From: Syncephalastrum monosporum B8922
Taxonomy: Eukaryota > Mucoromycota > Mucoromycetes > Mucorales > Syncephalastraceae
Direction of reading: 5' to 3'
DNA: 64,000 nucleotides
Assembly (NCBI GenBank): GCA_000697355.1
Contig: JNEN01000777.1
Span: 1-64,000, forward strand
A program made the translations under genes and the position numbers. This document shows, in pieces, positions 1-11,966 of this stretch (the stretch's first letter is position 1; each line of letters starts with the position of its first letter). The notes under the pieces are model-generated. The model saw only the letters and a list, made by a program, of their open reading frames with translations, was not told the origin of the DNA and did no database searches.

Positions 1-774
1 AGAGCGCTTTCGGTACGATTCGCTCCCCTTATGCGCGCGTATCAATACCGACTCACGCCGTATTAGGTCGTTGACCAAGAGTTATTTCCGCGGAGCAGCA
101 GGCGCCTTTGTGGTGTATGATATTTGCAAGTAGGTAGGCAAGCCAAGGCAGGGCAGAGCAGTGCAGGCACATAGAAAGACGAGAAGGCAGCCAGTCCAAA
201 GAGAGAAATCTGGCTGGCCGCGGATCAGCTTTGGGATAAGGGTAACGTGCCGGCATAGCAAAAAGTACTTATCACACTATGCCTTTTACAGTCGTGACAC
301 ATTTCTCGGCGTCCGATCCTGGCTGTCGGATGTGCGGTCGCTAGCTAACACTGAACTCGTCATTATCTTGGTCGGCAACAAGAATGATCGTGCTGATGAA
401 CGCGAAGTATCCTATTTAGAAGCCAGTCGCTTCGCGCAAGAACATGGTAAGCCCATTAGATAAAAAGGCCAAGGTACCCTATTGGGTGTCTAACAGTGCA
501 AATGATAGAAATGATGTTTCTGGAAGCAAGCGCTCTCACAGGAGACGCGGTCGAAGACATGTTCTTCAAATGTGCACGCTCCATCCTGAGCAAAATTGAA
601 ACAGGCAAGTGGCATTGCGTCCATCAGACGCGTTTCTTTTTCTCACCTAGCAGCACCATAGGTCAAATTGATCCGGAACGAAGTGGTAGCGGTGTCCAGT
701 TTGGTGATTCCAGTCTGAGACGCATGACGCAGCGTACACGGAGCCGGAGGAAGGAACGCTCCTGCTGTTTCTAG
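1..774 (+). CDS. Rab4-like small GTPase (5' end outside window)
   Basis: Small GTPase of the Rab4/Rab14 branch, expected to act in early-endosome recycling. Predicted exons: <1-12, 67-129, 292-446, 509-604, 662-774, all in phase. The first visible residues are ERFR of the switch II region, followed by [15 protein letters not shown]. Next come the guanine-specificity motif GNKND, the G5 box EASALTG and the Rab4-like tail [14 protein letters not shown]. The protein ends SCCF, a double-cysteine tail suited to geranylgeranylation. The G1 P-loop and effector loop lie upstream of the window. The intron after KIET uses a GC donor (GCAAGT at 605). Family assignment rests on the DPERxGSG block, which is typical of Rab4. 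Confident as a Rab; fairly confident as Rab4. Confidence 0.88.
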
Positions 775-1426
775 TATACCTCTTTTTTCTTTTTCTTTTT
801 TATTATACACCTCCATGGACACTCACTCTCGATGCACGCACACACACACTCGCACTCGCACACACATGCCATCCAGCGATGCACTGCATACACAACACCA
901 TGCACACATATACACCCCGCTATCTTATTTTTTTTTCTCCCTTCTCTACTCTTTTACCCATTTGAACATAGCCCTGTCTCCTTTCTGTATTTGCATTTGA
1001 CACACGCGCTGTGCACAAGATACATGCGTAGAGAAGGATCATACTCCTTCTCCTTTTGTTATATCCTGAATACGCAACCGGCTCGATTCCCCTTCCCCAG
1101 AGTCAATTTTGACGTTGTATATTTCATCATTGCCAAAGATTTAGAGCCTCTTCACTGTAACCCTCTGATATATCGCTTTCGTTGCTGCTGGTCCATTGGA
1201 TGTCTATACAAACCTTACAGGTTTGCATTGGTTCTTTCTCTCTCCCCCCCCCCTCCAAAGCAAGAGCGAACGGCCTCGATCGTAATTGCTTCTCTCAAAT
1301 AATTCCTTGCATACATGCGATAGACCGAACAACTGTTGTGCCAAATTCTTCAAACAAAAAACTTTACAATCTATTTTGTGCGAAATTTAAGAACAAGGTA
1401 TATAATGCATTGTACAAGTATCTAAA
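775..1426. other. Intergenic region between convergent Rab4 and OYE genes
   Basis: No convincing gene. It holds the 3' flank of the Rab4-like gene (T-rich just after the stop) and an impure CA/CACACT repeat at about 836-868. Pyrimidine-rich stretches follow. The open frames here are low-complexity translations of these repeats. Confidence 0.6.
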
Positions 1427-2674
1427 TTATGCTTGGGTAGGATCTACAACTGCAGCTTGCTTATCACCCGTTGTGTCTGCCTCAGCAGAGTAGGTCGGAT
1501 AGTCGGTGAAGCCTTTGTCACCACCATAGTAAAATGTACTGCGGTCATACGGATTCAGAGGCCAGCCATGCTTGAGGCGCAACACAAGATCAGGATTGGC
1601 AATATAGCCGCGCCCAAAGGATATGAGGTTGCCGGTCCGGTTGGCGGTGTCCTCGGCGAGTTTGAGGTTGTTGGTATAGCCATCCGCAGAAATGAAGGGG
1701 CCTTTCCATATCGCTCTGAAAGGATCGAGGGTCACGAGCTCCTTGGTCTTATCATCAGGTGGGGCATAGGTGTCACGGGGTTCGACAAAATGAAGGTAGG
1801 CGAGATTCGGGTGTCTGGCTTGCAGCTGCTCGGTGAGATATCCCCAGGTTTCATACGGCGACTCGTCTTCCATGCTCTGGAAGCCCATGAACGGCCCGAA
1901 CCGCACCGCTGTCCGTTCCTCACCCACCGCGTCCACGACCGCATCGACGGTCTCAAGCACGAGGCGTGCGCGATTTTCGATCGAGCCACCGTACGCGTCG
2001 GTACGCTGGTTGGAGGATGTGTTGATAAACTGATCAAGCAAATACCTGCGCGACAGAAACAAGAAGGTTCACTGTGAGTTCCCAAGTCGAACCTCGCTCT
2101 TCTCTTTGCCTTACCCGCCAGCAGCGTGCAGTTCCACCCCGTCAAACCCAGCCCGGATGGCATTGTGGGCGGCCTTTACGAAATCCTGAATAATATCCTT
2201 GATTTCCGGGATCGTCAGCGCGTGAGGCACGACATACGGGCCGCCGTCAAAGAGGTTGTTGCCTTTGGCCGCAATGGCCGACGGGCCGACGGGCTGTTTG
2301 TGCACATGCATCCAGTTGGGAGAGGCAGCGCGGCCAATGTGCCACAGTTGATCAAACATGACGGCTCCCTTGGCATGGACGACTTCCGTCACTTTTTTCC
2401 CCCCTGCAACCTGTTCGTCGGACCAAATACCAGCCGCGCCTGGATAAGCACCCTGGTCAGGCGAGATCACCGTCGCTTCTGCAATGAGGAGACCGCCCGA
2501 CGTGGCACGCTGCCGGAAATATTCGACCATGGAAGTCGTCGGCACACCCGTCGTGATCGGTGTGCGCATACGTGTGGTGGGTGCCATTACGACGCGGTGC
2601 TGCAGTTGGTGAGCGCCGACCTTGATGGGTTGAAAGAGTGCGCTTGAAGAAAGGGAGGAAGCTGGGGTTACCAT
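1427..2674 (-). CDS. NADH:flavin oxidoreductase, Old Yellow Enzyme family
   Basis: FMN-dependent ene-reductase with a TIM barrel, reducing activated C=C bonds with NAD(P)H in the cytosol. Two exons, 2674-2115 and 2045-1427, give 392 aa, the usual OYE length. The start ATG is at 2674. Family marks: LFQPIKVG near the N terminus; MAPTTRMRT carrying the Thr next to the flavin; QLWHIGRAA; GFDGVELH; then after the intron GYLLDQFINTSSNQRTDAYG, GSIENRARL and a C-terminal SFGRGYIANPDLVLRL phosphate-binding block. Oddity: the family reads H-x-x-N-G-Y at the substrate-activating His/Asn pair, but here the residues are H-A-A-G-G-Y. The Asn is replaced by Gly and the exon junction falls inside the last Gly codon. 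The physiological substrate is unknown. Confidence 0.9.
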
Positions 2675-4097
2675 GATATGGTGAAGAAATTGTTGTTACT
2701 GAAGATGCTATTGTGTCGGTGGCAGGACGTTATGCACAAAAGGTATTTATATGTTTTATCTGCACAACAGATTTGTCAGAGGTGGAAAATAATTACAAAT
2801 TGCTTGCACAAACTTTCTTCTCGAATTTGTCATGCGTGATGGCACAGTTGTAGCTGTAGTGGTACGCATGGTAAGGTTCGCGAGTGTATTGAGATCTCTT
2901 TGCTTACAAATGTATCATTCGTAATAAAGGGGTAGCACAACATGCTTATCCGTGGTTACATGGAAAGCCACGTACGCTTGTGCCACATGTAAGCACTACC
3001 GACTTAAGCAAATTTACGCGCTCCATGGGTCATACGCGTCCATCTTTTTCGGCCCCAAGAATCAGCGGCACGCGATTGATCTACTGTCCATACGTAAGCA
3101 CGCATGCCATAATTTTCTGTAAACCCTGGATGTCACAAAGAGAAAAGGTAACTATTGCACAAGATGGATTTGATGATGTTCTAAGTTTTGCAATATGTGT
3201 AACTTGTACGTCGACAACCCTCCAAGCCTCCACTGCCACACGAAATTGGGTTACCGATAGACACTCCAATCGAGTTTATAATGGCGAAAGACGAATAATG
3301 TTGAAATACGATAACATAGATTCTCATAGTCATATATATATATATATATAACAAGCCGTTAGCGCATATGTGTACATATGTACAGAAGCCACATGCGCTT
3401 GTCCAGAAGAAGATCAAATTCGTATGAGACTTGTATCTCCAACGACCCACTGGCTGTGCAGAAGTATATCGATACGATGTGAATACAATCGACTGACCCT
3501 TTATAGGTAAACACAGTTGTGACGTCTGAGACACGAATAACTAGAAGAGTCGAGGAGTTCTTTTAAACAGAATTGACTTGCGTCAGAAGGACGGCGAGGA
3601 TCACGTGTGTTGATGTCAACTACATAAGCAGCGATGACATTTCTACTGTCTATAACAACATCTATAGCCCGGAAAATATACTTTCCGAAGCCATAAGTAT
3701 GAAAACCAATGAAGCGCACATTTAGAGAACTTCGAAAGCAAACCAATATAATCTTCATGTTCGACAAAATAAATGAACAGAGCAGAGCCGACAGAGAAGC
3801 TTTCAATTTGGGATGCTAAGAAACTCTTGAAATATGCTCCACTCATAATACCGCCGAGATCGAGGTATATCTTTCCGGTTGTTACACTAAGTCCTCCAGT
3901 CTAGCTGATAATCAACGCTCGGACTCGACCGCAGCAGGGTGCCAAAATTAAAGAGTTCTATTGCGACGTAACAGCGTGCGTTGCCGAAAATAGATTTCCC
4001 TCTTTGAGGGCAAGAAACAGAAAAAAAAAAGTAGATGAACAGAGGGAGAGCATAGTAGTATGTATATATATTTATGTATGGAGATGGTGCAGCGTAC
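2675..4097. other. Gene-free interval upstream of OYE
   Basis: About 1.4 kb of AT-rich sequence with no recognisable gene. It contains a short TA microsatellite at about 3332-3350. Short open frames on both strands show no family resemblance and overlap each other. The first few hundred bases are the probable promoter of the minus-strand OYE gene. Confidence 0.55.
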
Positions 4098-7000
4098 TTA
4101 GGCGTTCAACAGGCCAAAAAGATTATGGAAGGAGTGGTTGCTTGCAACCTGGTATACAAGCCAGATCACCATCACTATTGAGGCGGAAACAGGAAAAAAA
4201 AAGTTAGATTTTTGAAACAGAAGGCTGAAATTCAAACTTACGGCAAAGCAGAGGCACCCAGAACGAAAACAGGCGCTGATCGCGGCGTTTTCGGTCTTCC
4301 ATGGTTTCGAGGCCGCTGGTGTAGAAACTATCATAGGACGAGCTGGCAGCTGGTACGGATGGTATAGAAGAGGAGGTGGAGGGCGTGGCAGAAGCGGTAG
4401 AGGGATTGGCGGGGGGGGCTGTAGTGGGGGGAACGTAAGCTGAAACATGGTGCTGTTTCCGATTGGGTCGCTGGGACGTGGTTTCTTGCTGGCTGTTGCT
4501 ACGTGCGCCCATGGCATAGGCCAGCGCCATGTACCAAGCAAGGGTCTGCTCGGGCTCCTCGGTGCCGGTCTTGCGCTGCTCGTTGGAGAACAAGACCGAC
4601 ATATTGGCAATCATGGCGGTGGGACGCGGCAGCTGCAAGAGGTGGTCTGCAATGTTTTTCAGTCCGAGATCCGAAGGCTTGGCCGGCATGTTGTTCTTTA
4701 AGTTTTGCAGGAACGAGCTGTCCGAAGGTGCCCGCTGGTGCTTGGGCTGCTGGAAATGCGAGAGTGTGCGCTGCATCCAGGTGCTGCCTTTTGGACTTTG
4801 TTCTGGCTCGTCATCCGAGGATGACACACCGGCATGCTCGCCGACGGCTTCAGCGTCAAGAATTTCATCTGCCGAATTGCATGTATTGTCTTCCTGCTGC
4901 AGATATTGAATAGACGCCACGCCCCGGCCCCTCCGCCGGCGCAGACCTTCTTGAGAGATAGCCGAGCTCAGACTGGTAGTCGATGTGTCGGAAAGATAAA
5001 GGTGCTGCTGAACATCCACGACATCCAGTCGCTCATCCTCAACGTCGCTTCCTCCGAGCCATACGCTGTCGGCATCCGACTCCCCCTCGCCGTCCTCCTC
5101 TGCTTCGTATTCGTCGAAAGAAGTGTCCACGTCGGCACTCATCGTGTCGGACAACGCGCCATCGTATCCAGACGATTCAGAGGTCTCCTTGTCGACCAGC
5201 GGCATATAACTGAGGAGAAGGGTGCGCATGGTGTTGTCCTTGGCGAGATGCATCGGGCGCTTGCTCGTCATCGAGATCGGTTCCGGGTCCGCGTCGCCGT
5301 CCTCCAGCAGGATGCGTGCGACGTTTTCGTGGCCGTACAGTGCTGCATAGTGAAGTGCGGTGTAACCGTTCTTATCCGTCGCGTCTGCAAAACAGCCGAG
5401 ATCCAACAGTGCCAATGCGAGTTTGCCAAAACCGAGCATAGCTGCCAGATGCAGCATCGTGTGGCCCTGGGCATTGACCATTGAGACATCGTCGGGTTGC
5501 ACGTCCTCCATTGTATCCATGACCTCGAGGACTTGGATGATGCCACGCTCGAGGTTAGTCACAGAATGTTGTTGGCCCTTGCCCTTGTCTCCGTTGGAGG
5601 AACCATTGGTGTCGGACGTGTTCTGCTGTTGTTGGTTGTTCTGGTTGCCGCCCTGCACAATGCGCATCGCAATCTCGCGTGCATCCTCGACACGGCCGGT
5701 CATTTTCAGACCGACCACTTGGAGTGCAAGTTCCATCAATGCTCGGTCATTCTCATTGTAATAAGTGAAGAGCACGACGTCTTGGCTGTCCATCACGGGA
5801 TACTCCTTGAAACAGACGACGACCGCACCGGGTTCGGTGGCGGGTGGTAAGATGCAGACGAGCGTGTTGGGCGACCAGTAATGGGTCGTGGACGCGGCCA
5901 CCTCACCAAACATAACGGTCAGGCCTGGTCGGAAGTTGGTGCCTAGCATCGTGACCTCAATGCCGCCGAAGGTGGGGCCTTCGCTCGGGATGAGTCTCTG
6001 CAGCTGGGGTCGCTCCACCGCCGCAGGTGGGACAGGTGAGGTGGATGTGCTGGGATTTCGTTCTACCGACTGTGCACTGGAAGGTATGGGTCCGAGCAGG
6101 TCTGCATTCATAGACGCCATCTGTTGCTGCAGAAGCGCCTCCATGGGCAAGGGCGACGATTTGTTGGAGACAGGCATCATGTCCTGCTCAGGCCGCGGCT
6201 GAATCGATGGTTGCTGTTGTTGTTGTTGGGTTTGTGGCTGTTGATGCTGTAACGGTGATTGTTGCTGTTGCTGTTGTACCGGATTAGGAAAGTGATTAAA
6301 TGCCTGCAGTGCAGGGACATTCGCCATGGTTGACGGGACCGCTTGCTGGTTGAAAGGCGGAAAGACGGCACTGGTTGGCATCATCTGAGGATTATGCTCG
6401 GCTTCAAGACGCGGTCGTTTGCGACCCGCCTTGACTTTGTTGGACTTGTGGTCATCGGTGATCATGATGGGTGGCGACATGCCCGTCGCGACCTGTTTGC
6501 CGCTGTGATCCAACATCTCAAAATAGATACTTCATTGAGAGAGAGAGAAAAAAAAGAGCTAAGCGTGAGCATGACACATGACAAGCATGAATACGTGGCA
6601 CTAACCAAAAGCCAAGGCGTTCATTATGGTGCCGGCAATAGCATGTGATACGTGTGGGCAGAATTGTGTCTCCCGAGCTAAAGTCAACGACTTCGGAGCA
6701 GTTAAACAGTAGCACCTTTTGCTCCTCGAGCGCAAGTGACTTTTCGTCATCGACAGGTCGTTTGTCCTCGTCGGTCTCCGTCTTGACTCTATTTTCTTTC
6801 CGGCGTTGGGAGCGTTTGCGCTTTAAAAAAAAGAAAGAAGAAAGGTCGGTAAGTCGAAAAATAAAATAACTGCATTTTTTGGGCTCACCTCGCGTTGAAT
6901 GCAACCGAGACAGGTGACAACTTTTTTTGAAGGATCGCTCGCACAGATGACACGCGCACGTAGGAAAAGCATCTTTTCAGGCTGGATTGGCATATTGTTA

Positions 7001-8161
7001 TTATCGAGACCGGCGACGTTGGCGATGCGTGTGCCATTGGGCGCAGTGGTGAGCATGATCTGGCGCTTAAGTTTATCCTTCGCGACCATGGTCTCTGGCA
7101 ACTTTAGGTGAGACCACCACTGGGCTTTGTCACCATCATCGGTGACGAGCTGGATGCAAAGTTTGATCTGTGTTTCGACGCGCGATTTCGCACCGGTTTG
7201 CGGCACGCCAAGAACACGAATTTGCATGCTGCGGACAAGAGGAGAGGGGGGGAAAAAGATGAGACGAGAAAGAAAGCTGATGAAATAGTATGAGTAAATT
7301 ACCCAGGGCTCTTTGAGATCGAATCCAGAGGGGTGTCCTGTTTGTAAGCGAGTTCTCGTGGAACTAAAGGTGCTGCTTGGGTGGCGTTTCCGTCAGGAGA
7401 AGGCGCTTGCGCTTTTTGGGCCGTTGAGTCGGAATTACTAACGGTAAATTGTCAGCGATTGTCCACACTTTTTGGGTACTGTCGGGGGAAGCTTACAACG
7501 ATCCCGGAAGTTGAACGGGATAATTCGATGACAAGTAATCCGTAAAGTTGCGGGCGAGGTTCGGGATCGCCTGTGGAAAAGGATTGTGCGTAACATTGGA
7601 AAGGAACTACATGAAGGATAATAAAGCCCAATGTTAAAAAAAAAAGAATGGACGTAAAAAATCAAGTCCTTTTTTTCCACATACGTTGTTCACACCAGAC
7701 CAGAAGGTTTGGTTCGTCTCAGGCGTGGCAGAAGTGGCAGGCTGCAGAGGATCCACAATGTTGTCATGTTGCTGTTGAAGGGATGGCATGTGAGACATGG
7801 TCATAGACTGGGGCGTGGTTTGGAGCGGATGGTCGGATTGGGGCGACATGGCTTGGTGATGGTCTAAGGAATGCTGCGATGGAGGAGAATTGGTGTCCAT
7901 TCTCGACGGGGACTCGGTCGAGGCCTCAGCCATAGCGTGGTCCTCTTCGAACGACGGCTGTCCAGGCTGTCTAGATTGTTGTTGCATAAAATAAAGCGGG
8001 TTATCGGGCGAGAGTTGGTCGAGTTTGTAGAAGAAAGATTGCTCCATAAGAGGATGCTGAATGTGGCTGGACTCGTCTTGGGGTTCACTCGTTGATGATC
8101 CTGACGGGGAATCGGGAGAGTCTTCTGAAGGCACATCCAACGATGGGCTGGAATTGCGCAT
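4098..8161 (-). CDS. Mga2/Spt23-type membrane-tethered transcription regulator
   Basis: Predicted ER-anchored, processed regulator of fatty-acid desaturase and hypoxia genes, like yeast Mga2/Spt23. Seven exons: 8161-7685, 7570-7497, 7437-7303, 7228-6889, 6820-6606, 6529-4242, 4174-4098. All phases agree and give 1201 aa. Order: Ser/Pro/Gln-rich N terminus; conserved N-terminal Spt23 region (MQIRVLGVPQTGAKSR, RIANVAGLDNN, ending in CRHHNERLGF and GMSPPIMITDDHK); basic stretch AGRKRPR; poly-Gln tract; IPT/TIG domain at about 587-671 (GPTFGGIEVTMLG); two ankyrin repeats at about 766-848 (GHTMLHLAA, GYTALHYAALYGHENVA); acidic region; one C-terminal membrane helix at about 1166-1187. The helix is complete only when the last 77-nt exon is spliced on (LFSFWVPLLC joined to LMVIWLVYQV). 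Family is certain; Mga2 versus Spt23 cannot be separated outside yeasts. Confidence 0.92.
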
Positions 8162-8950
8162 GTTTTGCGTTGAGGGTTACAAGGCGAAAACAAAAACAAA
8201 AAGAGAGAGCAAAAGACGATATTCAGCCATTTTTGTTTGGGCTCTTCTACAAACGCAATCGCATCAATTTCAGATCCCGACACAGATGAGAGAGAGGATG
8301 GTGTGCCTGGGAGTGCGTGAGTTGTGGAGGCACTCTGCAAACATTGCACGAGGCCGTCCGATGACTGTGCCACACTTTTTATGTCTATCCTGCTCCATGT
8401 ACGTAATCGAAACATTGCATTCCTTCACCTCACCTATTCTCTTTTGCCACTATATCCCCTCGTCGAACTATTCAGCTATTTTTTGTTTTTTTTTTTTCCT
8501 TCTCAAACCCTTCGATTTAATATTCATTCCATAGACACACTCATGATAGAAGAGCATGGGTTGACTATCTATAGATACGTTACATACATCTATTAGTTAT
8601 GGGTACGAAGTACCGGGTCACATGGTGCATTTTACAGTTCTCCGCACACGATAAATTTCTACGCAGTTCTCGCTGTCAGAAAAGAAACCCGATCCTGTAG
8701 ATATGAAGCTGAACTGTCGTGCCTCCTACTCACCCGGAGTTCAGTCGCTCAAAGCACTGCAACATAAAAGATACCATTATACGTGATCTTATGGATAAAA
8801 ATAATATACATATTTTCCCACATTTGCTAATTTATCACTGCTGAAGTGCAGCGGTTTAAAGATATATGACGATGTCTACAAAGATATATCACAGCAGCTC
8901 CTCCATTGCGTGAAATACTGTGCCCTCATCTTCCATACATGTGCTTTTGA
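8162..8950. other. Divergent intergenic region between Mga2-like and homeobox genes
   Basis: This stretch is shared upstream DNA of the two divergent genes. It contains a T-tract near 8478-8500 and no convincing coding sequence. The open frames seen on the plus strand are pyrimidine-rich and lack any family signature. Confidence 0.6.
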
Positions 8951-8974
8951 CCAATAACACGATCTTTATAAGGC
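8951..8974 (+). promoter_or_regulatory. CCAAT box and TATA-like element of homeobox gene
   Basis: A CCAAT pentamer at 8951-8955 is followed by TTTATAAGG at 8966-8974. These lie about 70 and 55 nt before the ATG at 9025, a normal spacing for a fungal core promoter. The assignment is by motif and position only. Confidence 0.45.
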
Positions 8975-9024
8975 ACTCTAACTCGTGTGTTTTGGATTTA
9001 CCCAGCTTTCGTTTACTTGCCTAG

Positions 9025-9657
9025 ATGGCCACTACACGAATTAATCCACCGGAATACAGTGAAAATATCGAAGAGCACACATCCGAAAGCGAGACCCATT
9101 TCTATGGCACAAGCAATCCGAACACCTGCAATAATATGAATCCTGAGAATAGCAACAACGAAGCAGACGAGGATAGCGGCGAGGACAATACGGATTATGT
9201 TCGCCGCCAGCGTTTCAGCTCACAAGAACTCAAAACCTTGGATGGTGTGTTTCTCCGCTGCAGGTTCCCATCCCGTGAGATCAAACTCGATCTGGCACAA
9301 AAGCTGCATACAACACCTCGCCGTATCCAGACCTGGTTCCAAAACAAGCGGGCTGCCCATCGACGGGCAGAAGAACGCCATGCGCTGAGCGGCTCTCCAG
9401 GAGATAATGACACCCTCCAGGATGCCATCCCACCATCGTCATTCTCAACCATGCCGCAACAAGAAATAGACGACCCAACTAACTGCTCAAGTAGTCCTGG
9501 TAGTGCGCCTCTTGTGCTGGAGCCTGTACCCTTGTCAAATCCGACCGCAATGACCTTGAAAATGCAACCCGAGTCACCTTACCGGAGCCATCCTTTGTTG
9601 AGTCATGATTATCCCGCGAGTCATTTTGTTCACGACAGAGACAACAGCGACACTTGA
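9025..9657 (+). CDS. Homeodomain transcription factor
   Basis: Single-exon protein of 210 aa. An acidic, Asn-rich N-terminal region of about 57 residues precedes a typical 60-residue homeodomain at about 59-118. The domain starts RRQRFSSQELKTL, and recognition helix 3 carries WFQNKRAAHRR. The invariant Trp, Phe, Asn-51 and Arg-53 are all present, so specific DNA binding is expected. The C-terminal half is Pro/Ser-rich and probably disordered. There is no three-residue insertion, so it is a typical rather than TALE class homeodomain. The target genes are unknown. The ATG sits 50-70 nt after CCAAT and TATA-like elements. It lies between the Mga2-like gene and the acyltransferase gene, and its 3' end is 116 bp from the acyltransferase stop (convergent). 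Confidence 0.93.
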   Translation: MATTRINPPEYSENIEEHTSESETHFYGTSNPNTCNNMNPENSNNEADEDSGEDNTDYVRRQRFSSQELKTLDGVFLRCRFPSREIKLDLAQKLHTTPRRIQTWFQNKRAAHRRAEERHALSGSPGDNDTLQDAIPPSSFSTMPQQEIDDPTNCSSSPGSAPLVLEPVPLSNPTAMTLKMQPESPYRSHPLLSHDYPASHFVHDRDNSDT

Positions 9658-9773
9658 GCTGCGCTAAAAACAAAAATAAAGCATCTGTATGCCGGATGAT
9701 TCAATGTATGAAAGGCTGTAACTTTATATAATGATATCAATATTTCACTCCATGAGGAGAAGTTCAAGGTCGT

Positions 9774-11966
9774 CTATTGAGAGGGAATGTATTCAGATCT
9801 ATGAGGCTGACCAATGAGCCCGTTAATACTCATAATACGTATCAGGAATAAATATGATATACCTTGCTCTTTTTCTTCGCTCTTGACGTCCAGAAGCTTT
9901 CCATTCGATTCTTTGGGGACGTGCTCATCGGGCAAGAATACCGACTTGTACTCGTGCACAAAAGCAGTGATGTCTCGGGAGAGATCATTACGCATGATAC
10001 GCAAAATTCTTCCCACTTCCGGATTGCGAACAGCAAGGAAGAGCGGTTTGATGGATCTGGGTGGGCGATATATGAGCTAAAGGTATGTGTATCCCACACT
10101 TTCACTTACTTGTAGATATCCAAGCCGGTGTCACCAAGCCGCATGAGAGCATAATGTAGGATAGGCTGGACACTCCAGACGATGCCGGCTCTCACAAGCT
10201 TGTTGAATCTGGATAGATCGGGTCGCTGACGGACAAGATATCCCAAATAGAGCAGGGCATAGACACCGTACAGGGCAGGTGCAACAAAAACGGCGACCAA
10301 AATTTTCCATGTTGCCAAGACATCCTTACCAGCAATCTTGACCATGGATCCTGCCAGCGCCTCTGCAAATACTTTCAGTATTCATCTTGCACACACACAC
10401 CCTTTTGATAGACTGACCTTTCTGCTTCTTTTCACTGATAAATTTGGTGATCCAAATGAGTGGCAGGTTGGAAACCATCCTATCAGAAAAAGTGAGATTG
10501 ACGCCATCATGACACATGTGCCAAGCAAGTCAAGCAGTGCTTACGCTGGAGCTCCCACGCCACAAAGGAGCATGAGCTTCATCAGACGTCGTACCAACAT
10601 GGAAGCAGCGCGAGCAGGGGTGATATCGAGCTTGTCGACCTGATGATCACGGATTCCAAAGAAACTGAGCGTGTCGTTATACAGCTTAATTTTGCGTGTC
10701 AACGACTCAATTCTCGGCTCGTCTTTGAGTTTTGACCATCCAGAGACGAAGTTGCGGTTGAGCTTAACAACTTCATCGATGGATGTTTTCCCCTTTTGAG
10801 TTGAAGGGCGGTAGAGACGACGCGCTGCTTGGATGATCTTTGCTAAAGGTGAGCTTTCATGATTGGATTGTACTTCTGGCGTACCACAAGGGTGTCGTAG
10901 TCCGGCGCGTTGATAGTGACGGTTCTGAAAGCTTCGTCGCTTTGATCCATCAGTTTTGTCACTGCTTCTCGCTTGCTGAGGCCACCTTTTTTGAACTTCT
11001 CAACGTCCTCGCGATCGATGGATAATGGCGGAGCAAAAGAGACGACCGCCCGTGATCGGAATTTGTCAGGGTGGAAGTAATTCATGCCTGTGGAAAAGAC
11101 GTGTTAGACAATGGAGTACGAAGGAAGCGGTCTCATTACCAACAGGGACAATCTTAAGATCCAGATTTGGGTTTTCCGCCATTGCTCCCAAAGCCATGAC
11201 AGCAAACCCAGCTACAAGATACATTGTTTGTATCAGTGAATTAGGATGTTTGGATGATACTGTAAATTCGTAGTACCTTTCAAAGGAAGCATCTCCGGTC
11301 GGTCATGGCTACCACCTTCTGGAAAGATAGTGATGCATTCGTTATTATTGAGATAGTCATGGACTTCTCTGTAGACGGAGGTTTGGTCGACGTGCGGTGC
11401 GATCTTATAGTCGTAGAAGGAGGTATCATCGGTGGGTATGGCATGCGTGATGTGAAGCTCGGTATCCGAGATCACACGAGCCACATGGCCCTTGTAGTTG
11501 CGACCGAATAGGATAAAGTCTCGTGGCGCTACTTGCTCGGTGAAGCAGGTGCCATCACCACGGATGACGAAAGGCGCTTCATATGATACTTTTCCGGCAC
11601 CGCGGTTAACGATATCCTGCGGACGGACGACAGGAACTGCATATCACAGTATGAATAGGATGATTAAAAATGTAATTTTGTCTACTTACTCGCACTGAGA
11701 ATTTTGCCGACATGGCCAATAAACGGCTTATTGTAAGAGACAGAAGCCATAATAGCATAAGAATGACGAGGAACATTGCTGAGGAATACCATGCCATCGA
11801 CGAATTGGTTGGCATGAGGGCCGACGATGAAGATACAGGGGGAATCGACAGGTACAAGTTGCTCGCCTGTTGTTTTAATCTCGCGAAAGAAGAGGTGGGA
11901 TACCACCTTGAAGGCGATCTTAAAAGCAGAGTGAATGACTGGAGGAGGTGGAACAGGGTCGTTCAT
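9774..11966 (-). CDS. Glycerol-3-phosphate/DHAP acyltransferase (Gpt2/Sct1 family)
   Basis: First acyl transfer of glycerolipid synthesis, an ER membrane enzyme. Eight predicted exons: 11966-11690, 11636-11277, 11211-11140, 11087-10885, 10837-10545, 10479-10418 (inner edge uncertain by 1), 10362-10110, 10056-9774, about 600 aa. Motifs: the GPHANQFVDG block I; FPEGGSHDRPEMLPLK block with the EGGSH signature; PVGMNYFHPDKFRSRAVV; then GKDVLATWKIL and hydrophobic segments ALYGVYALLYLGYLV. A 47-nt intron (10884-10838) is required: read through it the frame stops, and splicing gives DYDTLVIIQAARRLY, which matches the yeast pattern DYETLMVVQTIRRLY (recalled, not searched). ATG 11966 was chosen because it begins MNDPVPPPP just before the catalytic domain. 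The C terminus is uncertain: a possible further intron after EEKEQ would end the protein a few residues later. Confidence 0.9.

Noticed and set aside
3330..3352. TA repeat as a possible origin or regulatory element
   Set aside because: A simple microsatellite; nothing around it supports a function.
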